A stretch of DNA of 64,000 nucleotides from the NCBI RefSeq assembly GCF_011752815.1, contig NZ_VWWV01000003.1, positions 248,001 through 312,000 on the forward strand, read 5' to 3'. The notes under the pieces are model-generated. The model saw nothing but the letters and a program-made list of their open reading frames with translations. It was not told the origin of the DNA and did no database searches. The DNA comes from Enterobacter sp. Cy-643 (lineage in GTDB: Bacteria; Pseudomonadota; Gammaproteobacteria; Enterobacterales; Enterobacteriaceae). Positions 32,573 through 40,237 of the stretch are shown here, in pieces (position 1 is the stretch's first letter; every line of letters begins with the position of its first letter). A program made the translations under genes and the position numbers.

Positions 32573-33685
32573 GTGAGCACCGAGAGCGAGATGTTTAACA
32601 AAGAGATTGCGTGGTCTACCCGCCACATGGTTCGCACCCTCAAACAGGTTCAGGCGCTGCCCGATTTAAGCCACGTGCGTATCGCCTGCAATATGCATCT
32701 CGACCTGAAAATGATCCCGCTGGTTGAAGGCCTGCTGAAGAAAAATGCCAAAGTCTTCCTCACCACCTGCAACCCAACCACGGTGCAGGATGACGTTGTC
32801 GCTTACCTGGTCGCCGCCGGAGCGGAAGCCTCTGCATGGCGCAATATGAATGACGCCGACTGGCGCGACTCGTGGGAAAAAGCGATCGCCTGGCGCCCAA
32901 CCCATCTGTGCGAAATGGGCGCGGACATCACCACGCTGCTGCATCAGCGCGGCGAATTTGGCGATGTAGTCGCCTGTCTGGAAGCCACCGGTTCCGGCGT
33001 CAACCGCCTGGCGGATCTGCGCCCCGGCTATCCAATTTTTAACTGGGACGACCTGCCGGTAAAAGAGGGCCTGCATAACCGCCACATGGTTGGCCTCACC
33101 GCCTGGCAGACTTTCTTCCAGACCACTCACCTCACCCTGCATGAAAAGAAAGTGCTGGTGATTGGCTATGGCCTGGTGGGCCAGGGCGTTGCCGCCGCCG
33201 CCAAAGCCTACGGAGGCCAGGTGATGGTTGCCGAGTTAGATCCGGCCCGCCGCCTGCAGGCCGCCTACGATGGCTGGCATGTGGTTGATATTAAAGACGT
33301 AATTCCCACCACCGACGTTGTTGCCACCGCCACCGGGGCGAAAAAAGTCGTCAGCGCAGCGGTACTGGATCAAGCCAAAGACGGCGTATTCGTGCTTAAC
33401 GTCGGCCACGTCGCGGAAGAGATCGACTGCGGCTACCTGCAGCAATACCCGACCGAAGAGGTGATGCCGTTTATCAACGCGTACCAGCTTAACGGCAAAA
33501 CGCTTTATCTGATGGCGAACGGTTCAATGCTGAACCTGACCGCCGGCTTCGGCGACAGCCTGAACGCTTTCGACGTGACGCTGGCCGTGATGGCGAGCGG
33601 TATCAAACATATCGTGACCGACGGCCAGCATGCCGAAAAAGCGGTTTATTTGCTGCCGCAGTCCGTGTGGGAAAAAGCCCTGTAA
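32573..33685 (+). CDS. S-adenosyl-L-homocysteine hydrolase-like NAD-binding protein
   Basis: 370 residues from GTG 32573 (AAGGA upstream). C-terminal Rossmann domain with VLVIGYGLVGQG (about residues 196-207), and the SAH-hydrolase-like order of motifs: CEMGAD, CLEATGSGVNRL, then VKEGLHNRHM preceding the NAD domain. It is shorter than true SAH hydrolases (about 430-470). The N-terminal substrate motifs and the C-terminal His-containing GHPxxMS-like loop are replaced (here AGFGDSLNAFD). Most enterobacteria recycle SAH by Pfs and LuxS instead. So it may use another thioether nucleoside or have changed function. Confidence 0.75.
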   Translation: MSTESEMFNKEIAWSTRHMVRTLKQVQALPDLSHVRIACNMHLDLKMIPLVEGLLKKNAKVFLTTCNPTTVQDDVVAYLVAAGAEASAWRNMNDADWRDSWEKAIAWRPTHLCEMGADITTLLHQRGEFGDVVACLEATGSGVNRLADLRPGYPIFNWDDLPVKEGLHNRHMVGLTAWQTFFQTTHLTLHEKKVLVIGYGLVGQGVAAAAKAYGGQVMVAELDPARRLQAAYDGWHVVDIKDVIPTTDVVATATGAKKVVSAAVLDQAKDGVFVLNVGHVAEEIDCGYLQQYPTEEVMPFINAYQLNGKTLYLMANGSMLNLTAGFGDSLNAFDVTLAVMASGIKHIVTDGQHAEKAVYLLPQSVWEKAL

Positions 33686-33704
33686 GCCGCCAGTTCCCCT
33701 TCTA

Positions 33705-33739
33705 AGGTCAGGCTTCTTTGGGAGCCTGACTTTTTTTTT
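33705..33739 (+). terminator. Terminator of the SAH-hydrolase-like gene
   Basis: GTCAGGCT-TCTTTGGG-AGCCTGAC followed by nine T residues. Confidence 0.92.
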
Positions 33740-33806
33740 ATTTTCGCCGAATAATTTCCCCTCCCCGATTGTTTACTCCTTACAAGAACCTGAGGAAGAA
33801 ACAATC

Positions 33807-34397
33807 ATGAGTTACCTGCCCACTGAAGCTGCACCACCCCGTAAGCGCTACGACGCCTTCAGCATGGCCCTCCACTGGGTCACCGCCTTCTGCGTGATAT
33901 TCCTGTTCGCCAGCGCGCACGTCTGGGAAGTCCTTGAACGCGGCACGCCCCTGCGCAAGGGCCTGCAATCTCTGCACATCTCGTTCGGCATTTTGCTTGG
34001 CGCGGTGATTGTCGTCCGGCTGTTCTGGCGCATTAGCGCCGCTTTTTCTCCGTCGAGAAAGCTGGAGAAAGTGCCGATGCCGGGCGCATTCCGCCTTGCC
34101 GCCCATGCCACGCACGGCGTGCTTTACATCCTGTTGCTGACTCAGATCACGCTTGGCTTCCTGTTCCGCTGGGCTCAGGGCGAGCCGTTCTGGTTCTTCA
34201 ACCTCTTTGAAGTTCCGGATGTGTTTAACCTCGATCCGACGCTGCGCCACAGCCTGGCGATGCTGCACAACAACGTGGCCTGGGCGCTGATCCTGCTGGC
34301 TGGCGCGCATGCCGTCGCCGCCCTGCTTCACCATTATGTTCTGCGTGACGGCACGCTACGCCGCATGCTTCCCGCCTGCAAAGGCAACTCCCGTTAA
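33807..34397 (+). CDS. Cytochrome b561-family membrane protein
   Basis: 196 residues from ATG 33807, with four hydrophobic helices and the expected haem-ligand histidines in them: ALHWVTAF (TM1), LHISFGILLG (TM2), HATHGVLYILL (TM3) and AGAHAVAALLHHY (TM4). Family members move electrons from quinol, often for superoxide or other oxidant handling. First gene of a run b561 / TPR / ECF sigma / anti-sigma with 16 bases or less between genes, so it may be the output of that sigma circuit. Confidence 0.88.
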   Translation: MSYLPTEAAPPRKRYDAFSMALHWVTAFCVIFLFASAHVWEVLERGTPLRKGLQSLHISFGILLGAVIVVRLFWRISAAFSPSRKLEKVPMPGAFRLAAHATHGVLYILLLTQITLGFLFRWAQGEPFWFFNLFEVPDVFNLDPTLRHSLAMLHNNVAWALILLAGAHAVAALLHHYVLRDGTLRRMLPACKGNSR

Positions 34398-34413
34398 TCT
34401 ACAGGACGACTCC

Positions 34414-34950
34414 ATGAACACGTACTCAACCCGTAAACTGCTGTCTTTGCTGTGCCTGGTTGCCGGCGCGCTTTTTTACTCCGCCGCCGCCAGCGCCATG
34501 GGCGACGATGATTCCAAAACGCCGGACTGCCCGAAAGGCCAGGTGTACGACAGCAAAACCAAAACCTGTACCGTGGAAAAAAGCAGCATGTTAAGCGACA
34601 GCGATAAGACGCAATATGCTTACCATCTGGCAAAATCTGGTCGCTATCAGGAAGCGTTGAACCTGCTGGATACCCTGCAGCAGCCCAACACGCGTGAAGC
34701 CTGGAACTATCGGGGCTACGCCACAAGAAAATTAGGGCGTACCGACGAGGGAATCGGCTATTATCAGCGCTCCATCGCCCTGGATCCGCACTATGCCAAA
34801 GTGCGCGAGTACCTTGGCGAAGCGTGGATGATCAAGGGCCGCCCCGATCTGGCGCAGGCCCAACTGGCTACCATTAAAACGCTCTGCGGAACAGGCTGCG
34901 AGGAGTATCGCGATTTAAAAGCCGCCATTGACGGGCACCCGGAGTCCTAA
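34414..34950 (+). CDS. Exported TPR-repeat protein
   Basis: 178 residues from ATG 34414. Signal peptide MNTYSTRKLLSLLCLVAGALF...SASA, then a short Cys-containing segment (DCPKGQVYDSKTKTC, reminiscent of small calcium-binding-like loops) and at least two tetratricopeptide repeats (YAYHLAKSGRYQEALNLLD; YRGYATRKLGRTDEGIGYYQ). Two further Cys sit in LCGTGCEEY. Predicted periplasmic scaffold; role unknown. Overlaps the sigma-factor frame. Confidence 0.82.
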   Translation: MNTYSTRKLLSLLCLVAGALFYSAAASAMGDDDSKTPDCPKGQVYDSKTKTCTVEKSSMLSDSDKTQYAYHLAKSGRYQEALNLLDTLQQPNTREAWNYRGYATRKLGRTDEGIGYYQRSIALDPHYAKVREYLGEAWMIKGRPDLAQAQLATIKTLCGTGCEEYRDLKAAIDGHPES

Positions 34951-35476
34951 GGCTGAGGGCATAAAAATCACCGTCAACGAAGTTCGGTTACAGCTGGCCC
35001 AGCACCTTGCCCGCCTCTGGCGCTACGGCATGGTGCTGTCCCGCAATCGCGATGTGGCTGAAGATTTGGTTCAGTCCACCTGCGTGCGCGCTTTAGAGCG
35101 CTGCAGTCAGTTTCAGTCCGGGACGCGGATAGACCGCTGGCTGTTTGCGATTTTGTACTCTATCTGGATCAACGAAATTCGCGCCCTGCGCGTTCGCCAG
35201 GGCCAGGGCTTTGTCGACAGCGACGAACTGAGTCAGCTGGCAGACAGCGAAAATACCGAAGACAAGCACCAGTATCACGCGCTGCTGCAGCAGGTTAGCG
35301 AGCTGCCTGAAGCCCAGCGCAATACCGTGTTTTTAGTGTATGTCGAAGGCTTTACCTATCAGGAAGCGGCCGACACGCTGGCCATTCCCATCGGCACCGT
35401 GATGAGCCGCCTGGCCGCCGCGCGTCTGGCGCTGGCCAGGCACCTGATGCCGACGATGAAGAAGGAGCTCAAATGA
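34928..35476 (+). CDS. ECF-type RNA polymerase sigma factor
   Basis: About 180 residues with sigma region 2 (SRNRDVAEDLVQSTCVRALERC, quoted here only in part; about residues 38-58) and region 4 (QEAADTLAIPIGTVMSRLAAARLAL). No ATG or GTG precedes region 2; the open frame starts at TTG 34928 inside the TPR gene, which has no good ribosome-binding site. GGCTGAGGG at 34951-34959 points to initiation further in, possibly at a rare ATA/ATC codon about 34962-34970. It overlaps the anti-sigma gene as ATGA. Confidence 0.87.
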   Translation: MTGTRSPKAEGIKITVNEVRLQLAQHLARLWRYGMVLSRNRDVAEDLVQSTCVRALERCSQFQSGTRIDRWLFAILYSIWINEIRALRVRQGQGFVDSDELSQLADSENTEDKHQYHALLQQVSELPEAQRNTVFLVYVEGFTYQEAADTLAIPIGTVMSRLAAARLALARHLMPTMKKELK

Positions 35477-36270
35477 CGCGTCAATCCTTCTCCGCTCCGT
35501 GGAGCGATGAGGCTATCGTGGCCTGGCTGGACGGCGAAATGCGCGAGGATGAACGCCACGCCTTTGAGCAGCAGTTAAATAACGACGCCGCTCTGACCGC
35601 CCGCGTTGAGCCGCTCATGCAAAGCCATCTGCCGCTGGAACAGGCTTTTGCCCCACTTTTGGAAGAAGCGCCAGTCGATAGAATGCAGGCTAAACTCAAC
35701 GTGCTGCTGCATCAGCCGGTGAACATGAAGCCGCAAACACAAGGCGTTAGCCGCCGCAGCCTGATCGCCGCCTCCCTCAGCTTCCTCGCCGTCGGCGTAC
35801 TGGCCGGGCGCTTTATTCGCCCCGGCGAGCAAAAACTTAGCGGCGAGCCAGAAATTCGCGACCTGATTGCGCAGTACATGTCGCTCTACAGCGCCGAAAC
35901 GCTGGCGGATATCAACGTCACGCCTCAGGCGCTGCAAAACGGCCTGAACCGTATGCAGCAGGATATCGGCCTCAGGCTTCAGCAAGGTGAAGTTGAGCTG
36001 CCGGAAGCCGAGCTAAAAAGCGTGAGGATGCTGCGCTACGACAGCACCTCTATCGCGCAAATGGCTTATCTGCACGCCAGCTATGGGCCAATGGCGCTGT
36101 GTATCTCCCGCAGCAAAGCCGACGACAGCCTCACGCTGAAGCCCGAAGTCCGCCGCGGTCTTAACCTCGTCTGGTGGCGCAGTAAGGGGTATGAATATGT
36201 GCTGATAGGCCGCAACCCGACGCAGGATTTACAGCAAAGCGGTGAGCTGCTGCAGCGGCAGTTCGCGTGA
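35473..36270 (+). CDS. Membrane-anchored anti-sigma factor
   Basis: 265 residues. N-terminal sigma-binding part (DEAIVAWLDGEMREDERHAFE, cut here), a single transmembrane helix at about residues 94-114 (SLIAASLSFLAVGVLAGRFI) preceded by SRR, and a periplasmic domain of about 150 residues. Coupled by a 4-base overlap to the ECF sigma gene, the classic sigma/anti-sigma arrangement. No zinc-binding HxxxCxxC motif is seen, so it is not a ZAS-type redox anti-sigma. Confidence 0.88.
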   Translation: MTRQSFSAPWSDEAIVAWLDGEMREDERHAFEQQLNNDAALTARVEPLMQSHLPLEQAFAPLLEEAPVDRMQAKLNVLLHQPVNMKPQTQGVSRRSLIAASLSFLAVGVLAGRFIRPGEQKLSGEPEIRDLIAQYMSLYSAETLADINVTPQALQNGLNRMQQDIGLRLQQGEVELPEAELKSVRMLRYDSTSIAQMAYLHASYGPMALCISRSKADDSLTLKPEVRRGLNLVWWRSKGYEYVLIGRNPTQDLQQSGELLQRQFA

Positions 36271-36276
36271 AATAAG

Positions 36277-36296
36277 GGCCGCATCCGCGGCCATTT
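36277..36296. terminator. Hairpin after the sigma/anti-sigma operon
   Basis: Perfect GGCCGC-ATCC-GCGGCC stem, without a good T-run on the plus side (ATTTAC). Possible terminator for both convergent units. Confidence 0.55.
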
Positions 36297-36308
36297 ACAG
36301 TGAAGCGT

Positions 36309-36693
36309 TTAAGCGCCAGGACGTTCGTTCCAGGCGTCCGTATACTGAATATTTCCATCAACAATACGACAGGTAATTTTTTCATAGTGCAGGCTGACGC
36401 TTTCGTTATGCTTCATTTTATCGTTTCCAGCCAATTTCACATTTGGAACACCACAGTTAACGCCCGTGATTTTTGCATTCTCCATATATACCGTGTAGTA
36501 GCAAACCTCCTGCCCCGCATCGTTTATCCGGTAAAACCAGACCTCAGCATTTCTCAGTGTCTGCCCTGCGGCTGCGGCTTTATAAAGGTAAGGTGTTGAG
36601 CTATCAACTACCTTCGCCATCTTCAATGTCTACAGAACCTTTTATATCTGCACCACCATCATCTTTAAGCCACATATTGGGATAAATTGGCAT
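36309..36693 (-). pseudogene. hcp: Type VI secretion Hcp tube protein, internally deleted and frameshifted
   Basis: Starts at ATG 36693 (AGGAG upstream) as MPIYPNMWLKDDGGADIKGS, a typical Hcp-family N terminus, and stops at 36604-36606 after 29 codons. In another frame from about 36620 the C-terminal part continues: DSSTPYLYKAAAAGQTLR, RINDAGQEV and YTDAWNERPG, typical of Hcp. About 45 residues in the middle are gone. Intact Hcp is about 160 residues and forms the hexameric tube. No other T6SS structural gene is in the window. Confidence 0.8.
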
Positions 36694-36968
36694 TAGCACT
36701 CACTCCTGATAGCTCTGAATAACTTCACAGTTATAAAATAAATCAATATTGTTACAGATAAATCAGTAATGATAGAGATATAAAAATAGAGATCATAAAA
36801 ATTATCAGCACCAATCTCTCCGGGACCATACAGTATGTTGCCTAGCTGAGTGGCCAGGTCATGATCGAACCATATTTCAGGATTGCCAATTGTACGACCT
36901 ATAATCAGTGATAAGATTAAAAAATAGAGTATTTTTCCAACATTACGGACACGTGTTGTTATCGCCAT
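36693..36968 (-). CDS. Small membrane protein next to hcp
   Basis: 91 residues from ATG 36968, with GAGGT upstream (a GTG at 36992 is possible). Two hydrophobic helices: ILYFLILSLIIG near the N terminus and ISIITDLSVTILIYFITV near the C terminus, with a polar, acidic loop between. The stop overlaps the hcp start (TAATG), so translation was coupled. Two-helix proteins beside orphan hcp genes can be immunity proteins; that is inference only. I do not recognise the family. Confidence 0.6.
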   Translation of the reverse strand: MAITTRVRNVGKILYFLILSLIIGRTIGNPEIWFDHDLATQLGNILYGPGEIGADNFYDLYFYISIITDLSVTILIYFITVKLFRAIRSEC

Positions 36969-36979
36969 AGACCACGACC

Positions 36980-37102
36980 TCAATCCAACCACGCGCCATC
37001 AAGAACTTCATACAAGGCACACGAATAGGTGTTGTGCTCAGCAACGCATTTCTTATTATTGCATTATTCAGCAGCATCTTTCCATGTAAAGCCATAAGTC
37101 AT
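36980..37102 (-). pseudogene. Broken short reading frame upstream of the hcp-linked membrane gene
   Basis: From ATG 37102 the frame reads MTYGFTWKDAAE, then a TAA stop, then continues in the same frame CNNKKCVAEHNTYSCALYEV to a stop overlapping the next gene. It looks like the C-terminal end of a larger lost protein with one nonsense codon, Cys-rich. No function assigned; the region up to 37327 is AT-rich with nothing else seen. Confidence 0.35.
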
Positions 37103-37330
37103 CCATTTTTTAGTACAATAAGATTCATGGATAATGATTATATTTTATAAAACAAACCAGACTGACCTCTCAAAGAGATTATTATTTATGACACTCTTCT
37201 CATTTAAAATAAAAAGAACATCACAAGCTATTCATTCAATAAATCACCCACACCAGATCATTCATTAAATGAATATAAATACAATCCAGCTAAACTACCG
37301 TTCTAAAAAAGAAAGGATATACAGAGCAAA

Positions 37331-37354
37331 AAAAGCCAGCGAAATAGCTGGCCT
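37331..37354 (-). terminator. Terminator of uxuR
   Basis: On the minus strand GGCCAGC-TATTTC-GCTGGC followed by a seven-T run, ten bases past the uxuR stop. Confidence 0.88.
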
Positions 37355-37363
37355 TATCGAGAA

Positions 37364-38146
37364 TTAACGCCCGGGCTCGTTCAGCGGCCAGGACTCAAAC
37401 AAATAACCGTCGAAGTTAATATCATCGACGTCGGACAGCTCAAGCAGCCTGTTTTTAACGTTTTCGAGGTGCTGCCACATCGCGTGTTTGGCCGCTTTGG
37501 CGTCTTTCTTAATCAGCGCCGCAAAGATTTGTTTATGGTCGGCGAGCCACTCTTGCCGATAGTGGTTGTTTTCAAGATGGCTGTGCAGCTGGATCCACAT
37601 CGGGTTGTTTTCACGCCACTGCCAGGATTGTTTAAACAATTCCACCAGCATGCTGTTGTGGGTGGCCTCGGCCACGGCAAGATGGAACTGCCTGTCGCCG
37701 CTTTCGTTATCCCCGGCAGCCAGTTCCTGTTCTTCTATCTGCAAGGCCTGGCGCATTTTCAGAATATCTTCCCGTGTGGCCTGCTGGGCGGCAAACTCCG
37801 CGATATTGCTTTCCAGCAGCTGGCGCGCCTGCAATAGCTCAAACGGCCCGGCGTCGTTGCACTGGCTCGTGCTAACTGGAGGGTTAGCGAGTTTATCCGG
37901 CATGGCAACCACAAAAATACCCGCCCCACGTCGGACTTCCACCAGCCCTTCAATCTCCAGCATGATCAGCGCTTCGCGCACCACGGTGCGGCTCACCGAC
38001 AGCAGCGCCGCGATTTCACGCTCGGGCGGAAGACGATCCCCCAGGGCATATTGCTGCCGCGCAATCATGTCGCGCAGCATCACGCCAACTTCCTGATAAG
38101 GCCGCTGCGGCTGCGCGGCAGGTTTGTCCTGGATTTGCGGTTTCAT
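37364..38146 (-). CDS. uxuR: UxuR, GntR/FadR-family repressor of hexuronate genes
   Basis: 260 residues. Winged HTH (LPPEREIAALLSVSRTVVRE, about residues 38-57) and FadR-type C-terminal domain, with long stretches identical to E. coli UxuR (GPFELLQARQLLESNIAEFA; MWIQLHSHLENN). UxuR represses D-glucuronate/fructuronate degradation genes and is released by fructuronate. Located downstream of uxuA on the same strand, 74 bases apart, with an operator-like palindrome between. Confidence 0.94.
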   Translation of the reverse strand: MKPQIQDKPAAQPQRPYQEVGVMLRDMIARQQYALGDRLPPEREIAALLSVSRTVVREALIMLEIEGLVEVRRGAGIFVVAMPDKLANPPVSTSQCNDAGPFELLQARQLLESNIAEFAAQQATREDILKMRQALQIEEQELAAGDNESGDRQFHLAVAEATHNSMLVELFKQSWQWRENNPMWIQLHSHLENNHYRQEWLADHKQIFAALIKKDAKAAKHAMWQHLENVKNRLLELSDVDDINFDGYLFESWPLNEPGR

Positions 38147-38188
38147 ATTTACTCACAGCGGGTAGGGAATGAGCCGGACTATAGCATA

Positions 38189-38202
38189 ACGGGTTGACCC
38201 AT
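38189..38202. promoter_or_regulatory. UxuR-type operator upstream of uxuR
   Basis: ACGGGTTGACCCAT, a palindrome with the GGTTGACC core shared with the uxuA site; suggests autoregulation. Confidence 0.6.
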
Positions 38203-38220
38203 TCCCTGGCCCGGCGAGGG

Positions 38221-39405
38221 CTATTGACCAAAGAGCGCGCGCTGGATGGCCATCTCAACGCCGCGCACTTCAGCCAGCCCTTTCAGGCGGCCAATCGCTG
38301 AATAGCCGGGATTCACCTTTTTCTTCAGGTCATCCAACATTTGATGACCGTGATCCGGGCGCATCGGAATCAGCTCTGGCTGCCCCGCTTCTTTGCGGCG
38401 CTGCTCTTCTTCCACAATGGCTTTCACCACTTCATACATGTCCACGTCGCCATAAAGGTGTGCGGCCTCGTGGAACGTTTTAGGATTGTCTTCCCGCAGC
38501 GTTGAGCGCAGATGCGTGAAGTAGATGCGCGACCCAAAGCGTTTAATCATGCCGACCAGATCGTTGTCGGCCCGTACGCCATAAGAGCCGGTACACATCG
38601 TGAAGCCATTCGCCGGGCTGTTCACCGTGTCCACCATCCACTGCATATCCTCCACGGTCGAAACAATGCGCGGCAGGCCAAGAATTGGGCGCGGAGGATC
38701 GTCCGGATGAACGGCCATTTTGATGCCAACCTGCTCAGCAACCGGGATAATGGCCTCAAGGAAGTAGGCAAAGTTTTCGCGAAGTTTCGCTTTATCGATA
38801 TCCTGGTAGGTGTCCAGCTGGGCGCGGAACTGGTCGAGCGTGTAGCCTTCTTCTGCGCCAGGAAGGCCAGCGATAATGTTGCGGGTCAGCCGCGCTTTTT
38901 CATCCTCGCGCATTTCCGCGAAGCGTCGGTTTGCCTGTTCAATTTCTTCCGCGCTGTAGTCGGCCTCTGCTCCCTTGCGCTTCAGAATATGCAGCTCAAA
39001 CGCGGCGAATTCGATTTGGTCAAAGCGCAGCGCTTTGGAACCGTCCGGCAGCAGGTATTCGAGATCGGTGCGCGTCCAGTCCAGTACAGGCATGAAGTTG
39101 TAGCACACTGTATAGACGCCGCATTCCGCCAGGTTACGCAGGCTTTGGCAGTAATTTTCGATCCACAAATCGTACTGCCCGCGGCGGGTTTTGATCTCTT
39201 CATGGATAGGCACGCTTTCCACCACCGACCAGACCAGCCCGGCGGCCTCCACCACGGCTTTGCGTTTCAGAATTTCTTCGACTGGCCAGATTTCACCGTT
39301 CGGAATGTGGTGCAGCGCGGTGACGATCCCTGTCGCCCCCGCCTGCCGGGCGTCGGCCAGACTGACCGGATCGTTTGGACCATACCAGCGCCAGGTTTGC
39401 TTCAT
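38221..39405 (-). CDS. uxuA: Mannonate dehydratase
   Basis: Dehydrates D-mannonate to 2-keto-3-deoxygluconate in glucuronate degradation; Mn/Fe-dependent TIM barrel. 394 residues, the E. coli length, starting [16 protein letters not shown]. Conserved metal-site motifs include [26 protein letters not shown] and the C-terminal [12 protein letters not shown]. The usual partner uxuB (fructuronate reductase) is not in the window. Confidence 0.97.
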   Translation of the reverse strand: MKQTWRWYGPNDPVSLADARQAGATGIVTALHHIPNGEIWPVEEILKRKAVVEAAGLVWSVVESVPIHEEIKTRRGQYDLWIENYCQSLRNLAECGVYTVCYNFMPVLDWTRTDLEYLLPDGSKALRFDQIEFAAFELHILKRKGAEADYSAEEIEQANRRFAEMREDEKARLTRNIIAGLPGAEEGYTLDQFRAQLDTYQDIDKAKLRENFAYFLEAIIPVAEQVGIKMAVHPDDPPRPILGLPRIVSTVEDMQWMVDTVNSPANGFTMCTGSYGVRADNDLVGMIKRFGSRIYFTHLRSTLREDNPKTFHEAAHLYGDVDMYEVVKAIVEEEQRRKEAGQPELIPMRPDHGHQMLDDLKKKVNPGYSAIGRLKGLAEVRGVEMAIQRALFGQ

Positions 39406-39423
39406 AATGTCCCCTCACAGCTC

Positions 39424-39543
39424 AAATTGGTTGACCAATAGACAATGATGATTAGGCACCAATTCTGGTGCATAAGATAACGTCTACGTTCGGCCAATTC
39501 GGCTGATGTGTCAATCCTGAATGGATAATTGGTTAACCAAAAT
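39424..39543. promoter_or_regulatory. UxuR operators in the uxuA control region
   Basis: Two strong palindromes: AAATTGGTTGACCAAT (39424-39439) and TAATTGGTTAACCAAAAT (39526-39543), both matching the AAATTGGTATACCAATTT-type operator known for UxuR/ExuR. A third looser one, CACCA-ATTC-TGGTG, lies at 39457-39470. The spacing of about 100 bases would allow looping repression. Confidence 0.78.
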
Positions 39544-39612
39544 CACAATTTAACACACAACATTGGGCAGGAAAGCGCAAAAGCTATAGGACATCTATAA
39601 ACTGCAGGCACA

Positions 39613-39638
39613 AAAAAACCCGCCGTAGCGGGTTTTTT
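39613..39638 (-). terminator. Terminator of the cold-shock gene
   Basis: AAAAAACCCGC-CGTA-GCGGGTTTTTT, perfect stem, 24 bases past the stop; also T-rich on the plus side. Confidence 0.9.
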
Positions 39639-39661
39639 CACTTCTGAAACGTCAGGCTGGA

Positions 39662-39874
39662 TTACAGCGCAACAACGTTAGCAGCAGCTGGGCCTTTAGC
39701 GCCGTTCTCGATAGAGAACTCAACTTTCTGGCCTTCGTCGAGGGTTTTGAAGCTGTCGCTCTGGATTGCAGAGAAGTGTACGAATACATCTTTGCTGCCA
39801 TCGGTAGGAGAGATGAAGCCGAAACCTTTCTCAGCGTTGAACCATTTTACCAAACCAGTCATTTTGTTAGACAT
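39662..39874 (-). CDS. CspA-family cold-shock protein
   Basis: 70 residues from ATG 39874 ([20 protein letters not shown]), a five-stranded OB fold that binds single-stranded RNA/DNA and melts mRNA structure in the cold. RNP1 (KGFGFI) and RNP2 (VFVHF) are intact. The start MSNKM is that of E. coli CspB/CspG, but I cannot choose among CspA, CspB and CspG. The frame upstream of 39874 is part of the leader, not coding. Confidence 0.96.
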   Translation of the reverse strand: MSNKMTGLVKWFNAEKGFGFISPTDGSKDVFVHFSAIQSDSFKTLDEGQKVEFSIENGAKGPAAANVVAL

Positions 39875-40075
39875 AGATATTACCTTTTCAGTTTCTTGAG
39901 CCACTAAACGCGGCGAACATGGTCTGTTCAGCAGAGTTGGACTTATTCGGGCACTTAGGAGGAGACTCGAGAAGAAGGGATATCTAAGATAGCGCTTGAA
40001 CTGAGGACTGCTTTACTAAAACTGCTTTCATAAGGTCTGTGTTCCAAACCGGGCGCTAATCTCTCACGTTCGCCG
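39875..40075 (-). promoter_or_regulatory. Long cold-shock 5' leader
   Basis: About 160-200 untranslated bases precede the ATG, as in the cspA family, where the leader is a temperature-responsive RNA. Near its 5' end, ATGACGGCGAACGTGAGAG (about 40055-40073) resembles the cold-box region of cspA-type transcripts; GGTAATATCT lies directly before the start. Confidence 0.65.
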
Positions 40076-40132
40076 TCATTTAGCAAGTGCAGCGGGGAAA
40101 TAAAAAAAATTCTCATTTAAGGGAGCGAGGCT

Positions 40133-40231
40133 TCCCCTCACCCTAACCCTCTCCCCACGGGGGAGAGGGAATTCATACAAAGAACGTTTGATTCCCCTCT
40201 CTCCCTTCCAGGGAGAGAGCCGGGGTGAGGG
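40133..40231. repeat. Interspersed CCCTCTCCC-type repeat, copy 2 (double)
   Basis: Two palindromic units: CCCCTCACCCTAACCCTCTCCCC with its GGGGGAGAGGG arm (40135-40170), and CCCCTCTCTCCC-TTCCA-GGGAGAGAGCCGGGG (40194-40231), separated by about 25 bases. The second unit ends just before the CurA-like stop. Confidence 0.85.
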
Positions 40232-40237
40232 TCAATC

